Of a stretch of DNA of 42,491 bases, positions 8,139 through 15,720 are shown piece after piece; the first letter of the stretch is position 1, and each line of letters starts with the position of its first letter. The DNA lies in the NCBI GenBank assembly GCA_903847905.1, contig CAINEZ010000217.1:1-42491 (forward strand), in the 5' to 3' direction. The position numbers and the translations under genes were made by a program. The notes under the pieces were generated by a model. It did not search any database. It had not been told where the DNA came from and saw only the letters and a program-made list of their open reading frames with translations. This DNA is from an uncultured Bacteroidota bacterium. GTDB lineage: Bacteria > Bacteroidota > Bacteroidia > Bacteroidales > CG2-30-32-10.

Positions 8139-8492
8139 TTATGGTTGACCCGGAAAAGCATCTACATATTGAATTTTAATATCGGGGAAAGCGTCAACAA
8201 ATTGAACTTTAAAATCAGGGAAAGCATCAACAAACTGCCATTTTCCGCATTCTTCAGGGAAAGCATCCACTACTTGTACTTTCAGGTCAGGGAAAGCATC
8301 TACCACCTCTACCTTGATATCAGGGAAAGCATCTACCACCTGAACTTTTCCATAAAGTTTTATTCCGTTAAAAGTACAGTCACCACTTAGTTTTGATTTT
8401 TCTTTTGCAGCAAGATTTTCACTATGTATGGCAACTGACACTCCTGCAATCACAACAGCTAGGGTTAGGCATAATAAAAATTTCTTTTTCAT
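8139..8492 (-). CDS. Small secreted VDAFP-repeat protein, probable 7(1) septoil-knot domain
   Basis: The 117-residue protein has a signal peptide (residues 1 to about 24) and then six copies of VDAFP at residues 53, 64, 75, 88, 99 and 110. The period is 11 residues, broken once by a two-residue insertion around ECGKW (residues 81-85). Each unit reads roughly hKVQVVDAFPD, a short strand followed by a turn. I recall families with this repeat from Bacteroidota under the name 7(1) septoil knot domain, a small solenoid whose chain is deeply knotted. I cannot confirm the match here. Two cysteines (39 and 82) could form a disulfide across the domain. The gene starts 14 bp after DUF1015 ends and may be co-transcribed with it. 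No function is known to me. Confidence 0.7.
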   Translation of the reverse strand: MKKKFLLCLTLAVVIAGVSVAIHSENLAAKEKSKLSGDCTFNGIKLYGKVQVVDAFPDIKVEVVDAFPDLKVQVVDAFPEECGKWQFVDAFPDFKVQFVDAFPDIKIQYVDAFPGQP

Positions 8493-8506
8493 GGGTTTTT
8501 ATTTTA

Positions 8507-9748
8507 TTAATCTAATAAATGTACTACAAGCCCGCTTCTTAATTTTGGTTCAAACCAAGTAGTTTTGGGTGGCATAATATTTCCTGTGTCAGCAATGTTT
8601 ATCAATTGTTTCATTGAAACAGGATAAAGCGCAAATGCAACCTTAGTTTCACCGCTGTCAACTCTTTTCTTCAATTCGCCAAGTCCGCGAATACCGCCAA
8701 CAAAATCAATTCTTTTATCGGTTCTTAAATCTTTAATTCCAAAAATCTGATCAAGAATAAGTTTTGAAAGTATAGTTACATCAAGTACTCCGATAGGATC
8801 ATTGTCGTTATAGGTTCCTTGTTTTGCATTAAGAGAGAACCATTTGCCATCAATGTACATACTGAATTCATGCAGCTTTGAGGGTTTATATATTTCTTTT
8901 CCGCGTTCTGTAACTTCAAAACTTGTCTTTAATTTTTCAATAAGTTGAGCTGAAGTCATGCCGTTCAGATCCTTTACAAGACGGTTGTAATCAATTATCT
9001 TTAACTGGTTGTCAGGAAAAATTACAGCAAGAAAATAGTTGTATTCTTCTTTCCCGCTGTGATTCGGATTTTTTTGTCTTTTTTCATTTCCCACTAATGC
9101 AGCGGCGGCAGTTCTGTGATGCCCGTCGGCGACATAAAGATAAGGAACTTTTGTTGCAAAAATATTTGTTATCTTTTTTATGATTATATCATCGTCAATG
9201 AGCCAGAAATGATGACCGAAACCATCAACAGAAACAAAATCATAAACAGGGGGATTCTTAATAATATTATTTACAATTTCATCCATTTCCGCAACGGCAG
9301 GGTAGGAGAAGAACACAGGTTCAATATTAGCATTGTTGTTTCTTACATGCTTCATCCTGTCTTCTTCCTTATCTTTACGTGTAAGTTCGTGCTTCTTAAT
9401 AATGCCGTTCATATAATCATCCACGTTGGCGCAGGCAACAAGTCCATATTGTGTGCGACCATCCATGGTTTGTGCATAAACATAATACATTTCTTTTTTT
9501 TCCGGAATGAGCCATCCATTCTTCTGCCACTTTTTAAAATTTTCTACTGCTTTATCGTAAACTTCTTGTGTGTGTTCATCGGTTCCAGCAGCAAAATCAA
9601 TTTCAGGCTTTGTAATGTGCAGCAGTGATTTTTCGCCTGCTTCAGCTCTTGCCTCTTCCGAATTTAATACATCATAAGGACGTGAAGCGACTTCTTTCAC
9701 AATCTCTTTCGGCGGTCTTAATCCTTTAAATGGTTTTATTATTGACAT
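8507..9748 (-). CDS. DUF1015 family protein of the serine-synthesis cluster
   Basis: The 413-residue protein is recognised from its N-terminus (IKPFKGLRPPKEIV, SRPYDVLNSEEARA), the central YVADGHHRTAAAALV segment and the C-terminal ALYPVSMKQLINIAD and MPPKTTWFEPKLRSGLVVH. It is soluble, with no signal peptide. DUF1015 genes very often sit beside serA and serC in Bacteroidota and Firmicutes, as here. The DGHHRTAAA motif recalls the phosphate-binding loop of the ParB/Srx and serine-kinase SbnI/SerK fold, so a role in free-serine or phosphoserine metabolism is plausible but not shown. The gene is separated from DUF3795 upstream by a palindromic element. Confidence 0.88.
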   Translation of the reverse strand: MSIIKPFKGLRPPKEIVKEVASRPYDVLNSEEARAEAGEKSLLHITKPEIDFAAGTDEHTQEVYDKAVENFKKWQKNGWLIPEKKEMYYVYAQTMDGRTQYGLVACANVDDYMNGIIKKHELTRKDKEEDRMKHVRNNNANIEPVFFSYPAVAEMDEIVNNIIKNPPVYDFVSVDGFGHHFWLIDDDIIIKKITNIFATKVPYLYVADGHHRTAAAALVGNEKRQKNPNHSGKEEYNYFLAVIFPDNQLKIIDYNRLVKDLNGMTSAQLIEKLKTSFEVTERGKEIYKPSKLHEFSMYIDGKWFSLNAKQGTYNDNDPIGVLDVTILSKLILDQIFGIKDLRTDKRIDFVGGIRGLGELKKRVDSGETKVAFALYPVSMKQLINIADTGNIMPPKTTWFEPKLRSGLVVHLLD

Positions 9749-9787
9749 AGTTGAGTGAATTAGTTTTTAAATAAATTAATAAATTAG

Positions 9788-9912
9788 TGTCGTGTCAAAC
9801 CTAAAATATCATTTTGAGATTGTCTTCGATAAACTCAGACTGACTTTAGGGTAGTGTCAGTCTGAGTTTATCGAAGACAGAATCTATGCGTCATATTATT
9901 CTTGACATAACA
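9788..9912. repeat. Palindromic element with perfect 24-bp hairpin arms between DUF3795 and DUF1015
   Basis: The arms at 9821-9844 and 9856-9879 are perfectly complementary over 24 bp with an 11-nt loop. They contain the CTGAGTTTATCGAAGAC motif in both orientations. The outer ends TGTCGTGTCAA (9788-9798) and the reverse complement of 9902-9912 match at 9 of 11 positions, suggesting a small inverted-repeat element. The TCGAAG core is shared with the element at 4723-4881. In RNA it would form a very stable stem between the two genes. There is no U-tract. Confidence 0.6.
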
Positions 9913-9919
9913 TTAGTAA

Positions 9920-10267
9920 TTATTTTTTAATAGATTGTAGTTTATTATTTGCCATATATTCTGCAAAAGAATTGTATCCTTTTTCTTTTATTTGATTTAT
10001 GCATCCGGGACGGTCAGATTGGAAGATCAATGCAAATAATTTTGAAATTATATTATTGAATTTCTTACAATCCTTAACATTTGAATATGTATGACAATCA
10101 GCACAACTTGAATATTTATTCTCCATGCAACATGAACGAATCTTACACCAACTTGCTTTTTTGTTTTCTTTACAGCCCTGACATTTTTCCTGTAAATATT
10201 TTTTACAAGCGCCACAATATAAACCGCAATAGGCAATAAAATTTTTATCTGGTATTATATTTTTCAT
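9920..10267 (-). CDS. DUF3795 cysteine-rich small protein
   Basis: The 115-residue protein starts with IAYCGLYCGACKKYLQEKCQGC and has further CxxC/CC groups (WCKIRSCC, SSCADCHTY), about 13 cysteines in all, most in the first 70 residues. This is the DUF3795 pattern, thought to bind zinc or another metal. The C-terminal part includes NQIKEKGYNSFAEYM, also typical. It lies 10 bp after serA on the same strand and is thus inserted between serA and DUF1015 in an otherwise conserved cluster. Its function is not known to me. Confidence 0.85.
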   Translation of the reverse strand: MKNIIPDKNFIAYCGLYCGACKKYLQEKCQGCKENKKASWCKIRSCCMENKYSSCADCHTYSNVKDCKKFNNIISKLFALIFQSDRPGCINQIKEKGYNSFAEYMANNKLQSIKK

Positions 10268-10277
10268 TTTTGAAAAT

Positions 10278-11198
10278 TTATTTGTTAACCTGAAATGTTT
10301 TATCCCCGTTTTTAATAAAGTTCACGATCTGATTAGCTGCTGCAAGTCCTGCATTTACATTTGCTTCCGAGGTTTCAGCTCCTTGTTTTTTGGGAGTGCT
10401 AAAATAGCGGGCTTCATATTTTAATAAGTCTGCATGGCAGTCGGGAGCAATATCAGAAATATATTTAAAGTCCTGTCTTTCTTCTAATATTTTCTTAAGA
10501 TCATCTTCATTGATTATTTCTTTTCTTGCTGTATTTATAATTGTCCCGCCTTTAGGCATCTTCGACATAAGATTGTAATTAATAGATTTTTTTGTTTTTT
10601 CATTTGCAGGGATGTGCAGAGAAACATATTGACAGGTAGTGTAAAGTTCTTCAAGATTTTTCACAACTTTAATTCCGTCTTTTGTAATATTTGCTTCAGG
10701 AATAAAAGGATCATAAGCATATATTTCCATTCCGAAACCTTTTGCAATATGAGCAAGCATTCTGGGGACATATCCATAAGCGTGCAACCCGAGTTTTTTA
10801 CCTTTTAATTCAGAGCCTGAACCACCTTTGAATTGTGCACGTGCCATGAAAACCATCATTCCTGCTGCTAATTCTGCAACAGCATTTGAATTTTGTCCGG
10901 GAGTATTCATTGCAACAATTCCTTTTTCTGTTGCAGTTGCAAGGTCAATGTTATCGTATCCTGCACCGGCGCGTACAATAATTTTAAGTTTTTTCCCTGC
11001 GTTTATTACATCTTTAGTTGCTTTATCGCTTCTTATGATCAGCGCGTCCGCATCAGCTACCGCTTTCAACAAGTCGTTGGGGTCGGTGTATTTTTCAAGG
11101 AGCGCAAGTTCGTAACCTGCATTTTCAACTATCTTACGAATTCCATTCACTGCTGCTGCTGCAAATGGCTTTTCTGTTGCTACTAATACTTTTGTCAT
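10278..11198 (-). CDS. serA: D-3-phosphoglycerate dehydrogenase, short Lys-type, with atypical NAD loop
   Basis: The 306-residue protein oxidises 3-phosphoglycerate to 3-phosphohydroxypyruvate, the first step of serine synthesis. It has the two-lobed D-2-hydroxyacid dehydrogenase fold without a C-terminal ACT domain. Substrate loop: VRAGAGYDNID (75-85). Catalytic arginine: R225 in NTARKEII. Where most relatives have the catalytic histidine, the sequence is TPKKQGAET (268-276), the lysine variant I recall from Bacteroides and Entamoeba enzymes. The nucleotide loop reads GLHAYGYVPR (137-146), so two of the three GxGxxG glycines are Ala140 and Pro145. This is unusual and could weaken or alter NAD binding. 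The gene lies between serC and DUF3795. Confidence 0.9.
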   Translation of the reverse strand: MTKVLVATEKPFAAAAVNGIRKIVENAGYELALLEKYTDPNDLLKAVADADALIIRSDKATKDVINAGKKLKIIVRAGAGYDNIDLATATEKGIVAMNTPGQNSNAVAELAAGMMVFMARAQFKGGSGSELKGKKLGLHAYGYVPRMLAHIAKGFGMEIYAYDPFIPEANITKDGIKVVKNLEELYTTCQYVSLHIPANEKTKKSINYNLMSKMPKGGTIINTARKEIINEDDLKKILEERQDFKYISDIAPDCHADLLKYEARYFSTPKKQGAETSEANVNAGLAAANQIVNFIKNGDKTFQVNK

Positions 11199-11246
11199 TT
11201 TTTTAAGTTTATTGGTTAATTAAATTAATGTAGTCCATATTAAAAA

Positions 11247-11296
11247 CGCTAAGACGCAAAGTTTAAATATTATTTAACATTCTTTGCGACTTAGCG
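11247..11296. repeat. Inverted repeat (15-bp arms, one mismatch) between serC and serA
   Basis: CGCTAAGACGCAAAG (11247-11261) faces CTTTGCGACTTAGCG (11282-11296) across a 20-nt loop. This 'acgcaaag' type of intergenic palindrome is common in Bacteroidota. It sits in the serC-serA transcript and could act as an mRNA hairpin. Confidence 0.55.
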
Positions 11297-11328
11297 ACTT
11301 TGCGTGATTTTTTGACTTTATAGAATTT

Positions 11329-12402
11329 TTATGCTTTCTGTTTTTCAAATTCTTTCATGCAGTCAACAAGCGCCTGCACGCTTTCGATAGGTAATGCATT
11401 ATAAGTGGAAGCCCTGAATCCGCCAACGGAACGATGTCCTTTAATTCCAACCATCCCTTTTGACTTTGAGAAATTCATGAACTCTTCTTCAAGATTAGCA
11501 TAATCAGGTTTCATCACAAAACAGATGTTCATAAGCGAGCGGTCTTCTTTTGCTACAGTACCTACAAATATCTTACTGCTGTCAATAGCATCGTATAATA
11601 ACTTAGCTTTTTTCTTATCCATTTCTTCCATTACTTTCACTCCGCCTAAGGCTTTTAACCAGCGCAAAGTTTCCATAATTGTATAAATAGGTAAACAGGG
11701 AGGAGTGTTGAACATCGAACCTTCTTTTATATGCGTTCTGTAATCAAGCATGGTAGGAATATAGCGGCTTACTTTGCCAAGTATGTCTTCGCGGACAACT
11801 ACAAATGTAGCGCCGGCAGGACCTAGGTTTTTCTGAGCGCCACCGTATATCATTGCATATTTTGATACATCAACAGGACGGCTGAAAATATCGGACGACA
11901 TATCAGCGACTAAAGGAACAGGACTGTCAAAATCAGTTCTTATTTCAGATCCGTAAATTGTGTTATTTGTTGTAATGTGGAAATAATCAACATCAGTAGG
12001 AATCTTCCACCCTTTTGGAATATAGGTGAAGTTTTTATCTGCTGAAGAACCTACAATTACTACTTCCCCAAAGCCCTTAGCTTCTTTAATAGCTTTTTTT
12101 GCCCATACTCCTGTTTCTAAGTAAGCGGCTTTCTTTTCGAAAAGATTAAAAGGAACCATGCAGAACTGAAGACTTGCTCCACCTCCTAGTAAAAGCACCT
12201 GATAACCTGCAGGAACGCCCAGCAATTCTTTAAAAAGAGCAACAGCTTCGTCTATCACAGCCTGAAAATCTTTACTCCTGTGCGAAATTTCAAGTAAAGA
12301 CATTCCTGCCCCGTTCAGATCAAGTACTGCTTTTGCTGTGTTTTCAATAGCAATTCTGGGAAGAATTGAAGGACCTGCATTAAAATTGTGAACCTTTTTC
12401 AT
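11329..12402 (-). CDS. serC: Phosphoserine aminotransferase
   Basis: The 357-residue class V aminotransferase converts 3-phosphohydroxypyruvate and glutamate to phosphoserine. It also serves pyridoxal synthesis in many bacteria. The start [15 protein letters not shown] is the family signature. The PLP lysine is K191 in [13 protein letters not shown], with [10 protein letters not shown] upstream and GGFRAS near the C-terminus. It is first of the serC-serA-DUF3795-DUF1015 run on the minus strand, and its product is supplied with substrate by the SerA encoded 130 bp downstream. No SerB phosphatase is in the window. Confidence 0.96.
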   Translation of the reverse strand: MKKVHNFNAGPSILPRIAIENTAKAVLDLNGAGMSLLEISHRSKDFQAVIDEAVALFKELLGVPAGYQVLLLGGGASLQFCMVPFNLFEKKAAYLETGVWAKKAIKEAKGFGEVVIVGSSADKNFTYIPKGWKIPTDVDYFHITTNNTIYGSEIRTDFDSPVPLVADMSSDIFSRPVDVSKYAMIYGGAQKNLGPAGATFVVVREDILGKVSRYIPTMLDYRTHIKEGSMFNTPPCLPIYTIMETLRWLKALGGVKVMEEMDKKKAKLLYDAIDSSKIFVGTVAKEDRSLMNICFVMKPDYANLEEEFMNFSKSKGMVGIKGHRSVGGFRASTYNALPIESVQALVDCMKEFEKQKA

Positions 12403-12408
12403 TTTGAT

Positions 12409-12456
12409 ATAAGTTTTATATAGTTAATAAATATGAGTTTTATATGGTTAATAAAT
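12409..12456. repeat. 24-bp tandem duplication upstream of serC
   Basis: ATAAGTTTTATATAGTTAAT and the following AT-rich bases (12409-12432) are repeated at 12433-12456 with two changes. The duplication lies directly upstream of the serC start and may double a promoter or leader element, but no clear -7 box is seen in it. Confidence 0.6.
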
Positions 12457-12465
12457 TATTACTAT

Positions 12466-12503
12466 TTAGGTATAAAGGTATAAAAAAGTTATAAAGGTAT
12501 AGG
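12466..12503. repeat. TATACC-family repeat, left flank of the four-helix-bundle gene
   Basis: Two direct copies of a TATAAAGGTATA-type motif (about 12468-12482 and 12490-12503) overlap the 3' end of the next gene. The last residues PIPL and the stop of that gene are encoded by the repeat. The opposite orientation of the same motif lies on its other side at 12989-13026. Confidence 0.55.
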
Positions 12504-12959
12504 ATTAAATTTTTTTGTATCTTTTTGAGAGATTACAAATTTAATATAACCATTTAGAGTTACCTTAGCATCTTCTATCAAAGAAATGCCTTTTTCAAAA
12601 ATGTCTTTGCTTATATATTCAAAGTCATAACAAGAAATGAGGTGATCTTTCAATTCATAAATAGACCCTCTTGATATACGATAAAACTGTATTCCTTCCT
12701 GATAATGATAACGACCATACCCCTCTGAAATATTTGCCGTTCCACTCACTCCGGCTTTACGGATTTGCATATTGAGATTAAACTTTTCTTCTGCGGGAAG
12801 ATGCGGAATGACTTCTTTATAAAAAAATAATTTTACCAACCTTGCCTTTTTCCATGCGTCAAGTGTTGTAAAATCTTTTAGAGCATTATATTTCACAAAA
12901 ACATCTTCCACTTTAAAAGAATCTTTTTGATTAATGTTATATTGCTTTGCTTTTTTCAT
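12489..12959 (-). CDS. Four-helix-bundle protein (23S rRNA intervening-sequence protein family)
   Basis: The 156-residue protein contains the four-helix-bundle pattern FTTLDAWKKARLVKLFFYKEV (core at residues 31-51), then MQIRKAGVSGTANISEGYGR and a last helix reaching FEKGISLIEDAKVTLNGYI. This family was named from proteins encoded in 23S rRNA intervening sequences, and its members include the accessory Avd proteins of diversity-generating retroelements. No reverse transcriptase or template repeat is near. The first about 25 residues (KQYNINQKDSFKVEDVF) are an extra N-terminal extension. The gene lies between inverted TATACC-rich repeats, and its stop is made by one of them. Its function is unknown; a small DNA- or RNA-binding pentamer is the usual suggestion. 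Confidence 0.85.
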   Translation of the reverse strand: MKKAKQYNINQKDSFKVEDVFVKYNALKDFTTLDAWKKARLVKLFFYKEVIPHLPAEEKFNLNMQIRKAGVSGTANISEGYGRYHYQEGIQFYRISRGSIYELKDHLISCYDFEYISKDIFEKGISLIEDAKVTLNGYIKFVISQKDTKKFNPIPL

Positions 12960-12988
12960 AAAATATTCCTTTCCCTTCGCTGTGGATT

Positions 12989-13026
12989 CCCTTATACCTT
13001 TTACCTCTACCTCCCTATACCTATAT
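12989..13026. repeat. TATACC-family repeat, right flank of the four-helix-bundle gene
   Basis: The pyrimidine-rich run CCTTATACCTTTTACCTC and following bases is the inverse of the motif at 12466-12503, so the gene is bracketed by an imperfect inverted repeat. Confidence 0.55.
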
Positions 13027-13109
13027 AATTACACTAAATGATTGTTCTTATTCCTGTCAAAATTGCAATTTTTTTTTTAAATAATACAAACTTTGGAAAG
13101 ATTATTTTT

Positions 13110-13201
13110 ACAAGTTAAAAGGAAATAAGGCATAAGGTATATAGGAATAAAGTTATATGTGTTTTCCCTATACCCCTATACCATATACCTTTTTATCTTG
13201 T
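13110..13201. repeat. Dispersed palindromic repeat with ACAAGTTAAAAGG end
   Basis: The left end ACAAGTTAAAAGG (13110-13122) resembles the reverse complement of the right end (13188-13201) and is identical to the inverted end of the repeat at 2153-2165. The centre is AGGTATATAGG and CCCTATACCCCTATACC. It lies just downstream of the minus-strand hypothetical gene and could act as its terminator structure. Confidence 0.55.
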
Positions 13202-13209
13202 TCATTTAG

Positions 13210-14130
13210 CTAATGTTTTGTATGCTTTTCTTGATCCTTAATAATTTCCTTGCGATGTTCTTTTTCTTCTTTAGTTTCGTTATTACGGGCATCAACGTCT
13301 TTAAGGAAATTCCATTTTCCGTTTCTGAAAATAAATGCATCAAAAATATTGGTTTCAGGGTAATAGTATTGGTAAACTCCTTCCAACTGTGGATCAAGTG
13401 GCGAAATGCGGTCGAAAACAATCATCTTCCTTTTCTTTTTCCCATGAAGCATGAATTGCTTATCATATTTTAAAGACATACTTACCGTTCCATTGTATTC
13501 GAATATAATTCTTTTTTGAGTTTTTTTATTGTATTTAAAAATAGGGGCGCCGAAAACAGGTTTATCCTTTGAATTGAAAACTATAACATCAATGATCTTT
13601 TTCTTTGTAATATTATTATTTCCATCCCAGCCTAAAAGAGTGTAATATTTCTTTCCTCCAAATTTATTAAAAATAATTTTATAATAAAGAGCCCCGTACC
13701 AGTTAAGTGGTTCTAAAATTTGAGTCTCCGGATTTTTTATATTATCTGAATTGTCTTTGAGTGGATATATTACATATTTATTTTCGTCGCTGCTCCATGC
13801 TTGTATGAAGCCGAAATAATCATAAGTTCCATCTGATTTCCTGAGATTCCAGTCGAAAATTCGTAGTTTTTTATCTTCTGAAGTAAGCCTTGCAATGGTA
13901 ATTAGTGAATCAAAAGGATAATCAAAAGATTTGTCAGAAATAATGGCGCTTTCTAAAATAGTCAGGAATTTTTCGTTTGCGTTATATTTGATGAAATCCG
14001 TTTCGCCATTAAGAATAATCTTTCCCAAAACCTTTAAAGTATCTTCTGCCTTCAGAAAGTTCACTTTATTTTGTGGGAAAACTAAAACTGAAGTAATACT
14101 CAATAAAAAGGCAATTGTAACTTTTTTCAT
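13210..14130 (-). CDS. Secreted hypothetical protein, Bacteroidota type
   Basis: The 306-residue protein has a signal peptide (MKKVTIAFLLSITSVLVFPQ). The mature part has short beta-rich motifs (DWNLRKSDGTYDYFGFIQAW, YYTLLGWDGNNNITKKKIIDV, VFDRISPLDPQLEGVYQYY) and ends in a highly charged tail rich in Lys, Glu and His. I recall similar proteins of unknown function in Bacteroidota but no named domain. It is transcribed from a divergent promoter pair shared with the acyl-CoA reductase gene, with a perfect -7 box at 14148-14155. Confidence 0.8.
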   Translation of the reverse strand: MKKVTIAFLLSITSVLVFPQNKVNFLKAEDTLKVLGKIILNGETDFIKYNANEKFLTILESAIISDKSFDYPFDSLITIARLTSEDKKLRIFDWNLRKSDGTYDYFGFIQAWSSDENKYVIYPLKDNSDNIKNPETQILEPLNWYGALYYKIIFNKFGGKKYYTLLGWDGNNNITKKKIIDVIVFNSKDKPVFGAPIFKYNKKTQKRIIFEYNGTVSMSLKYDKQFMLHGKKKRKMIVFDRISPLDPQLEGVYQYYYPETNIFDAFIFRNGKWNFLKDVDARNNETKEEKEHRKEIIKDQEKHTKH

Positions 14131-14147
14131 TATATTTATATTAATGA

Positions 14148-14155
14148 CAAAATTA
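14148..14155 (-). promoter_or_regulatory. -7 promoter box (TAATTTTG) for the secreted hypothetical gene
   Basis: Read on the minus strand it fits TAnnTTTG and lies 17 bp before the start codon at 14130. It is one half of a divergent promoter region with 14188-14195. Confidence 0.5.
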
Positions 14156-14187
14156 AAATATTATTGCATAAAACTTAAAGGTTTCTT

Positions 14188-14195
14188 TATTTTTG
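14188..14195 (+). promoter_or_regulatory. -7 promoter box (TATTTTTG) for the acyl-CoA reductase gene
   Basis: It fits TAnnTTTG exactly and lies 18 bp before the ATG at 14214, so the leader is about 10-13 nt. Confidence 0.5.
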
Positions 14196-14213
14196 CTATA
14201 AATTCCTCCTGTT

Positions 14214-15257
14214 ATGAGAATAGAAAATATGATAGTTACTCTAACTAAACTTGGAGAAAAAATTTCCGTTTATCTGAAAAAAGGATTTCCTCCGGAAATG
14301 AAGGAAGCCATTAAACAAAGCAATCAACACAATCTTTGGTTTACAGAAGAAAATATTCTCTTTTCTTTAAATGCTATCAGCGAACTGCTGTGTGAAGAAA
14401 AACTCAATGAATGGTTATTCCCTTATAAAAATAAAATTCCTGTTAAGTATCCGAAAAAAATTGCTGTTATAATGGCGGGAAATATTCCTCTTGTGGGATT
14501 TCACGATTTTTTGTGCGTGCTTATTTCAGGAAATATTTTTATCGGTAAACTTTCATCACAGGATAAATTTCTTCTTCCTGCTGTCGCCTCGGAATTAATT
14601 AAAATAGAATCTTCATTTAAAGATCGCATTGTATTTACCGAAGAAATGCTGAAAGGTTTTGATGCTGTCATTGCAACCGGTTCGGATAATTCTTCACGGT
14701 ATTTTGATTATTATTTCGGTAAATATCCGCATATAATCCGGAAGAACAGGAACAGTGTTGCCATTCTTACCGGAGATGAAAACATAGAAGATTTGAAAAA
14801 GCTGGCTGATGATATATTTTTATATTTCGGGCTTGGATGCAGGAATGTTACCAAAATTTTTGTTCCTGAAAATTATAATTTTTCTATGCTGCTGGAAGCT
14901 CTTGAAAAATATAAACACGGCTTGTCCATGCATAGTAAGTATTTGAATAATTATGAGTACCAGAAATCCATATTATTGATCAACCAGGTTGTTCATACTG
15001 ACACAGGATTCTGTATCTTAAAAGAAGATGTTTTATTAGCTTCTCCCATTTCAGTATTGCATTATGAGTACTATTCAAATATTGAAAGCGTTCTGAAAAA
15101 TATTTCTGAAAACGCGGAAAAAATACAATGCCTTCTGGCAAAAGAAGCACATACCGAATCCATGGTATTATTCGGGAAAAGCCAGCAGCCTGAGTTGTGG
15201 GATTATGCGGATAGGGTTGATACTATGAAGTTTCTGCTGAACTTGCCTCAGGACTGA
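14214..15257 (+). CDS. LuxC-family acyl-CoA reductase
   Basis: The 347-residue protein belongs to the acyl-CoA reductase family related to LuxC, in the aldehyde dehydrogenase superfamily. The nucleotide region includes AVIMAGNIPLVGFHDFLCVL and AVIATGSDNSSRYFDYYF. The likely catalytic cysteine is in FGLGCRNVTKIFVP. It would reduce an acyl-CoA or acyl-phosphate-like substrate with NAD(P)H. The physiological substrate in Bacteroidota is not known to me. Relatives commonly neighbour serC, serA and DUF1015 in this phylum, often with a 4Fe-4S ferredoxin gene, which is absent here. The gene is divergent from that cluster, separated by the four-helix-bundle gene and a hypothetical gene. Confidence 0.88.
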   Translation: MRIENMIVTLTKLGEKISVYLKKGFPPEMKEAIKQSNQHNLWFTEENILFSLNAISELLCEEKLNEWLFPYKNKIPVKYPKKIAVIMAGNIPLVGFHDFLCVLISGNIFIGKLSSQDKFLLPAVASELIKIESSFKDRIVFTEEMLKGFDAVIATGSDNSSRYFDYYFGKYPHIIRKNRNSVAILTGDENIEDLKKLADDIFLYFGLGCRNVTKIFVPENYNFSMLLEALEKYKHGLSMHSKYLNNYEYQKSILLINQVVHTDTGFCILKEDVLLASPISVLHYEYYSNIESVLKNISENAEKIQCLLAKEAHTESMVLFGKSQQPELWDYADRVDTMKFLLNLPQD

Positions 15258-15297
15258 CAAATTTTGATAATTATTTGGTTATTTTAAATATAACTTT

Positions 15298-15305
15298 TAT
15301 CTTTG
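15298..15305 (+). promoter_or_regulatory. Promoter of rpmE2: -33 TTTG and -7 TATCTTTG
   Basis: The -7 box TATCTTTG (15298-15305) is preceded by TTTG at 15274-15277, a spacing typical of Bacteroidota promoters. The start codon is 20 bp downstream. Confidence 0.6.
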
Positions 15306-15324
15306 CACTCCAATTTATAGAAAA

Positions 15325-15618
15325 ATGAAAGCAGAGATTCATCCGAAAGAATACAGATTTGTGGTTTTTAAAGATATGTCAAATGAATATACATTCATGA
15401 CTAAATCTACCGCTCAAACAAAAGATACAATTGTTTGGGAAGATGGAAAAGAATATCCACTGATAAAACTAGAAATATCACATACGTCTCATCCATTTTA
15501 TACAGGAAAGATGAAACTTGTAGATACTGCAGGTCGTGTTGATAAATTCAGGAACCGTTATAAAAAACACCTCGAGAAGGATACTAAAGATACCAAAGAA
15601 ACACCGACTCAGGAATAA
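15325..15618 (+). CDS. rpmE2: 50S ribosomal protein L31 type B
   Basis: The 97-residue protein starts [19 protein letters not shown], the type B form that lacks the zinc-binding CxxC of type A. The family block [24 protein letters not shown] is complete, followed by an acidic and lysine-rich tail ([10 protein letters not shown]). It is part of the large ribosomal subunit and the bridge to the small subunit. The gene stands alone, with its own promoter and a strong terminator directly after it. Confidence 0.97.
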   Translation: MKAEIHPKEYRFVVFKDMSNEYTFMTKSTAQTKDTIVWEDGKEYPLIKLEISHTSHPFYTGKMKLVDTAGRVDKFRNRYKKHLEKDTKDTKETPTQE

Positions 15619-15643
15619 AATAAGTATAAGATGTTATTATTTG

Positions 15644-15674
15644 AAAATCCCCCGAACTTTTGGGGGTTTTTTTT
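15644..15674 (+). terminator. Rho-independent terminator after rpmE2
   Basis: A GC stem CCCCC/GGGGG (15649-15653, 15662-15666), extended by A/T pairs, with an 8-nt loop is followed by eight T residues. Confidence 0.9.
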
Positions 15675-15720
15675 CGTATAAGAAAAATTAAAATATTTTT
15701 TTTAATTAAAAATTACCGAA

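Noticed and set aside
9116-9628. 170-residue plus-strand open frame opposite DUF1015
   Set aside because: It is a shadow of the DUF1015 coding strand, with biased Phe/Ile/Cys composition and no family match.
12489-12959. Diversity-generating retroelement accessory (Avd)
   Set aside because: No reverse transcriptase, template repeat or variable target gene is in the window. The protein is better called a generic IVP-type four-helix bundle.
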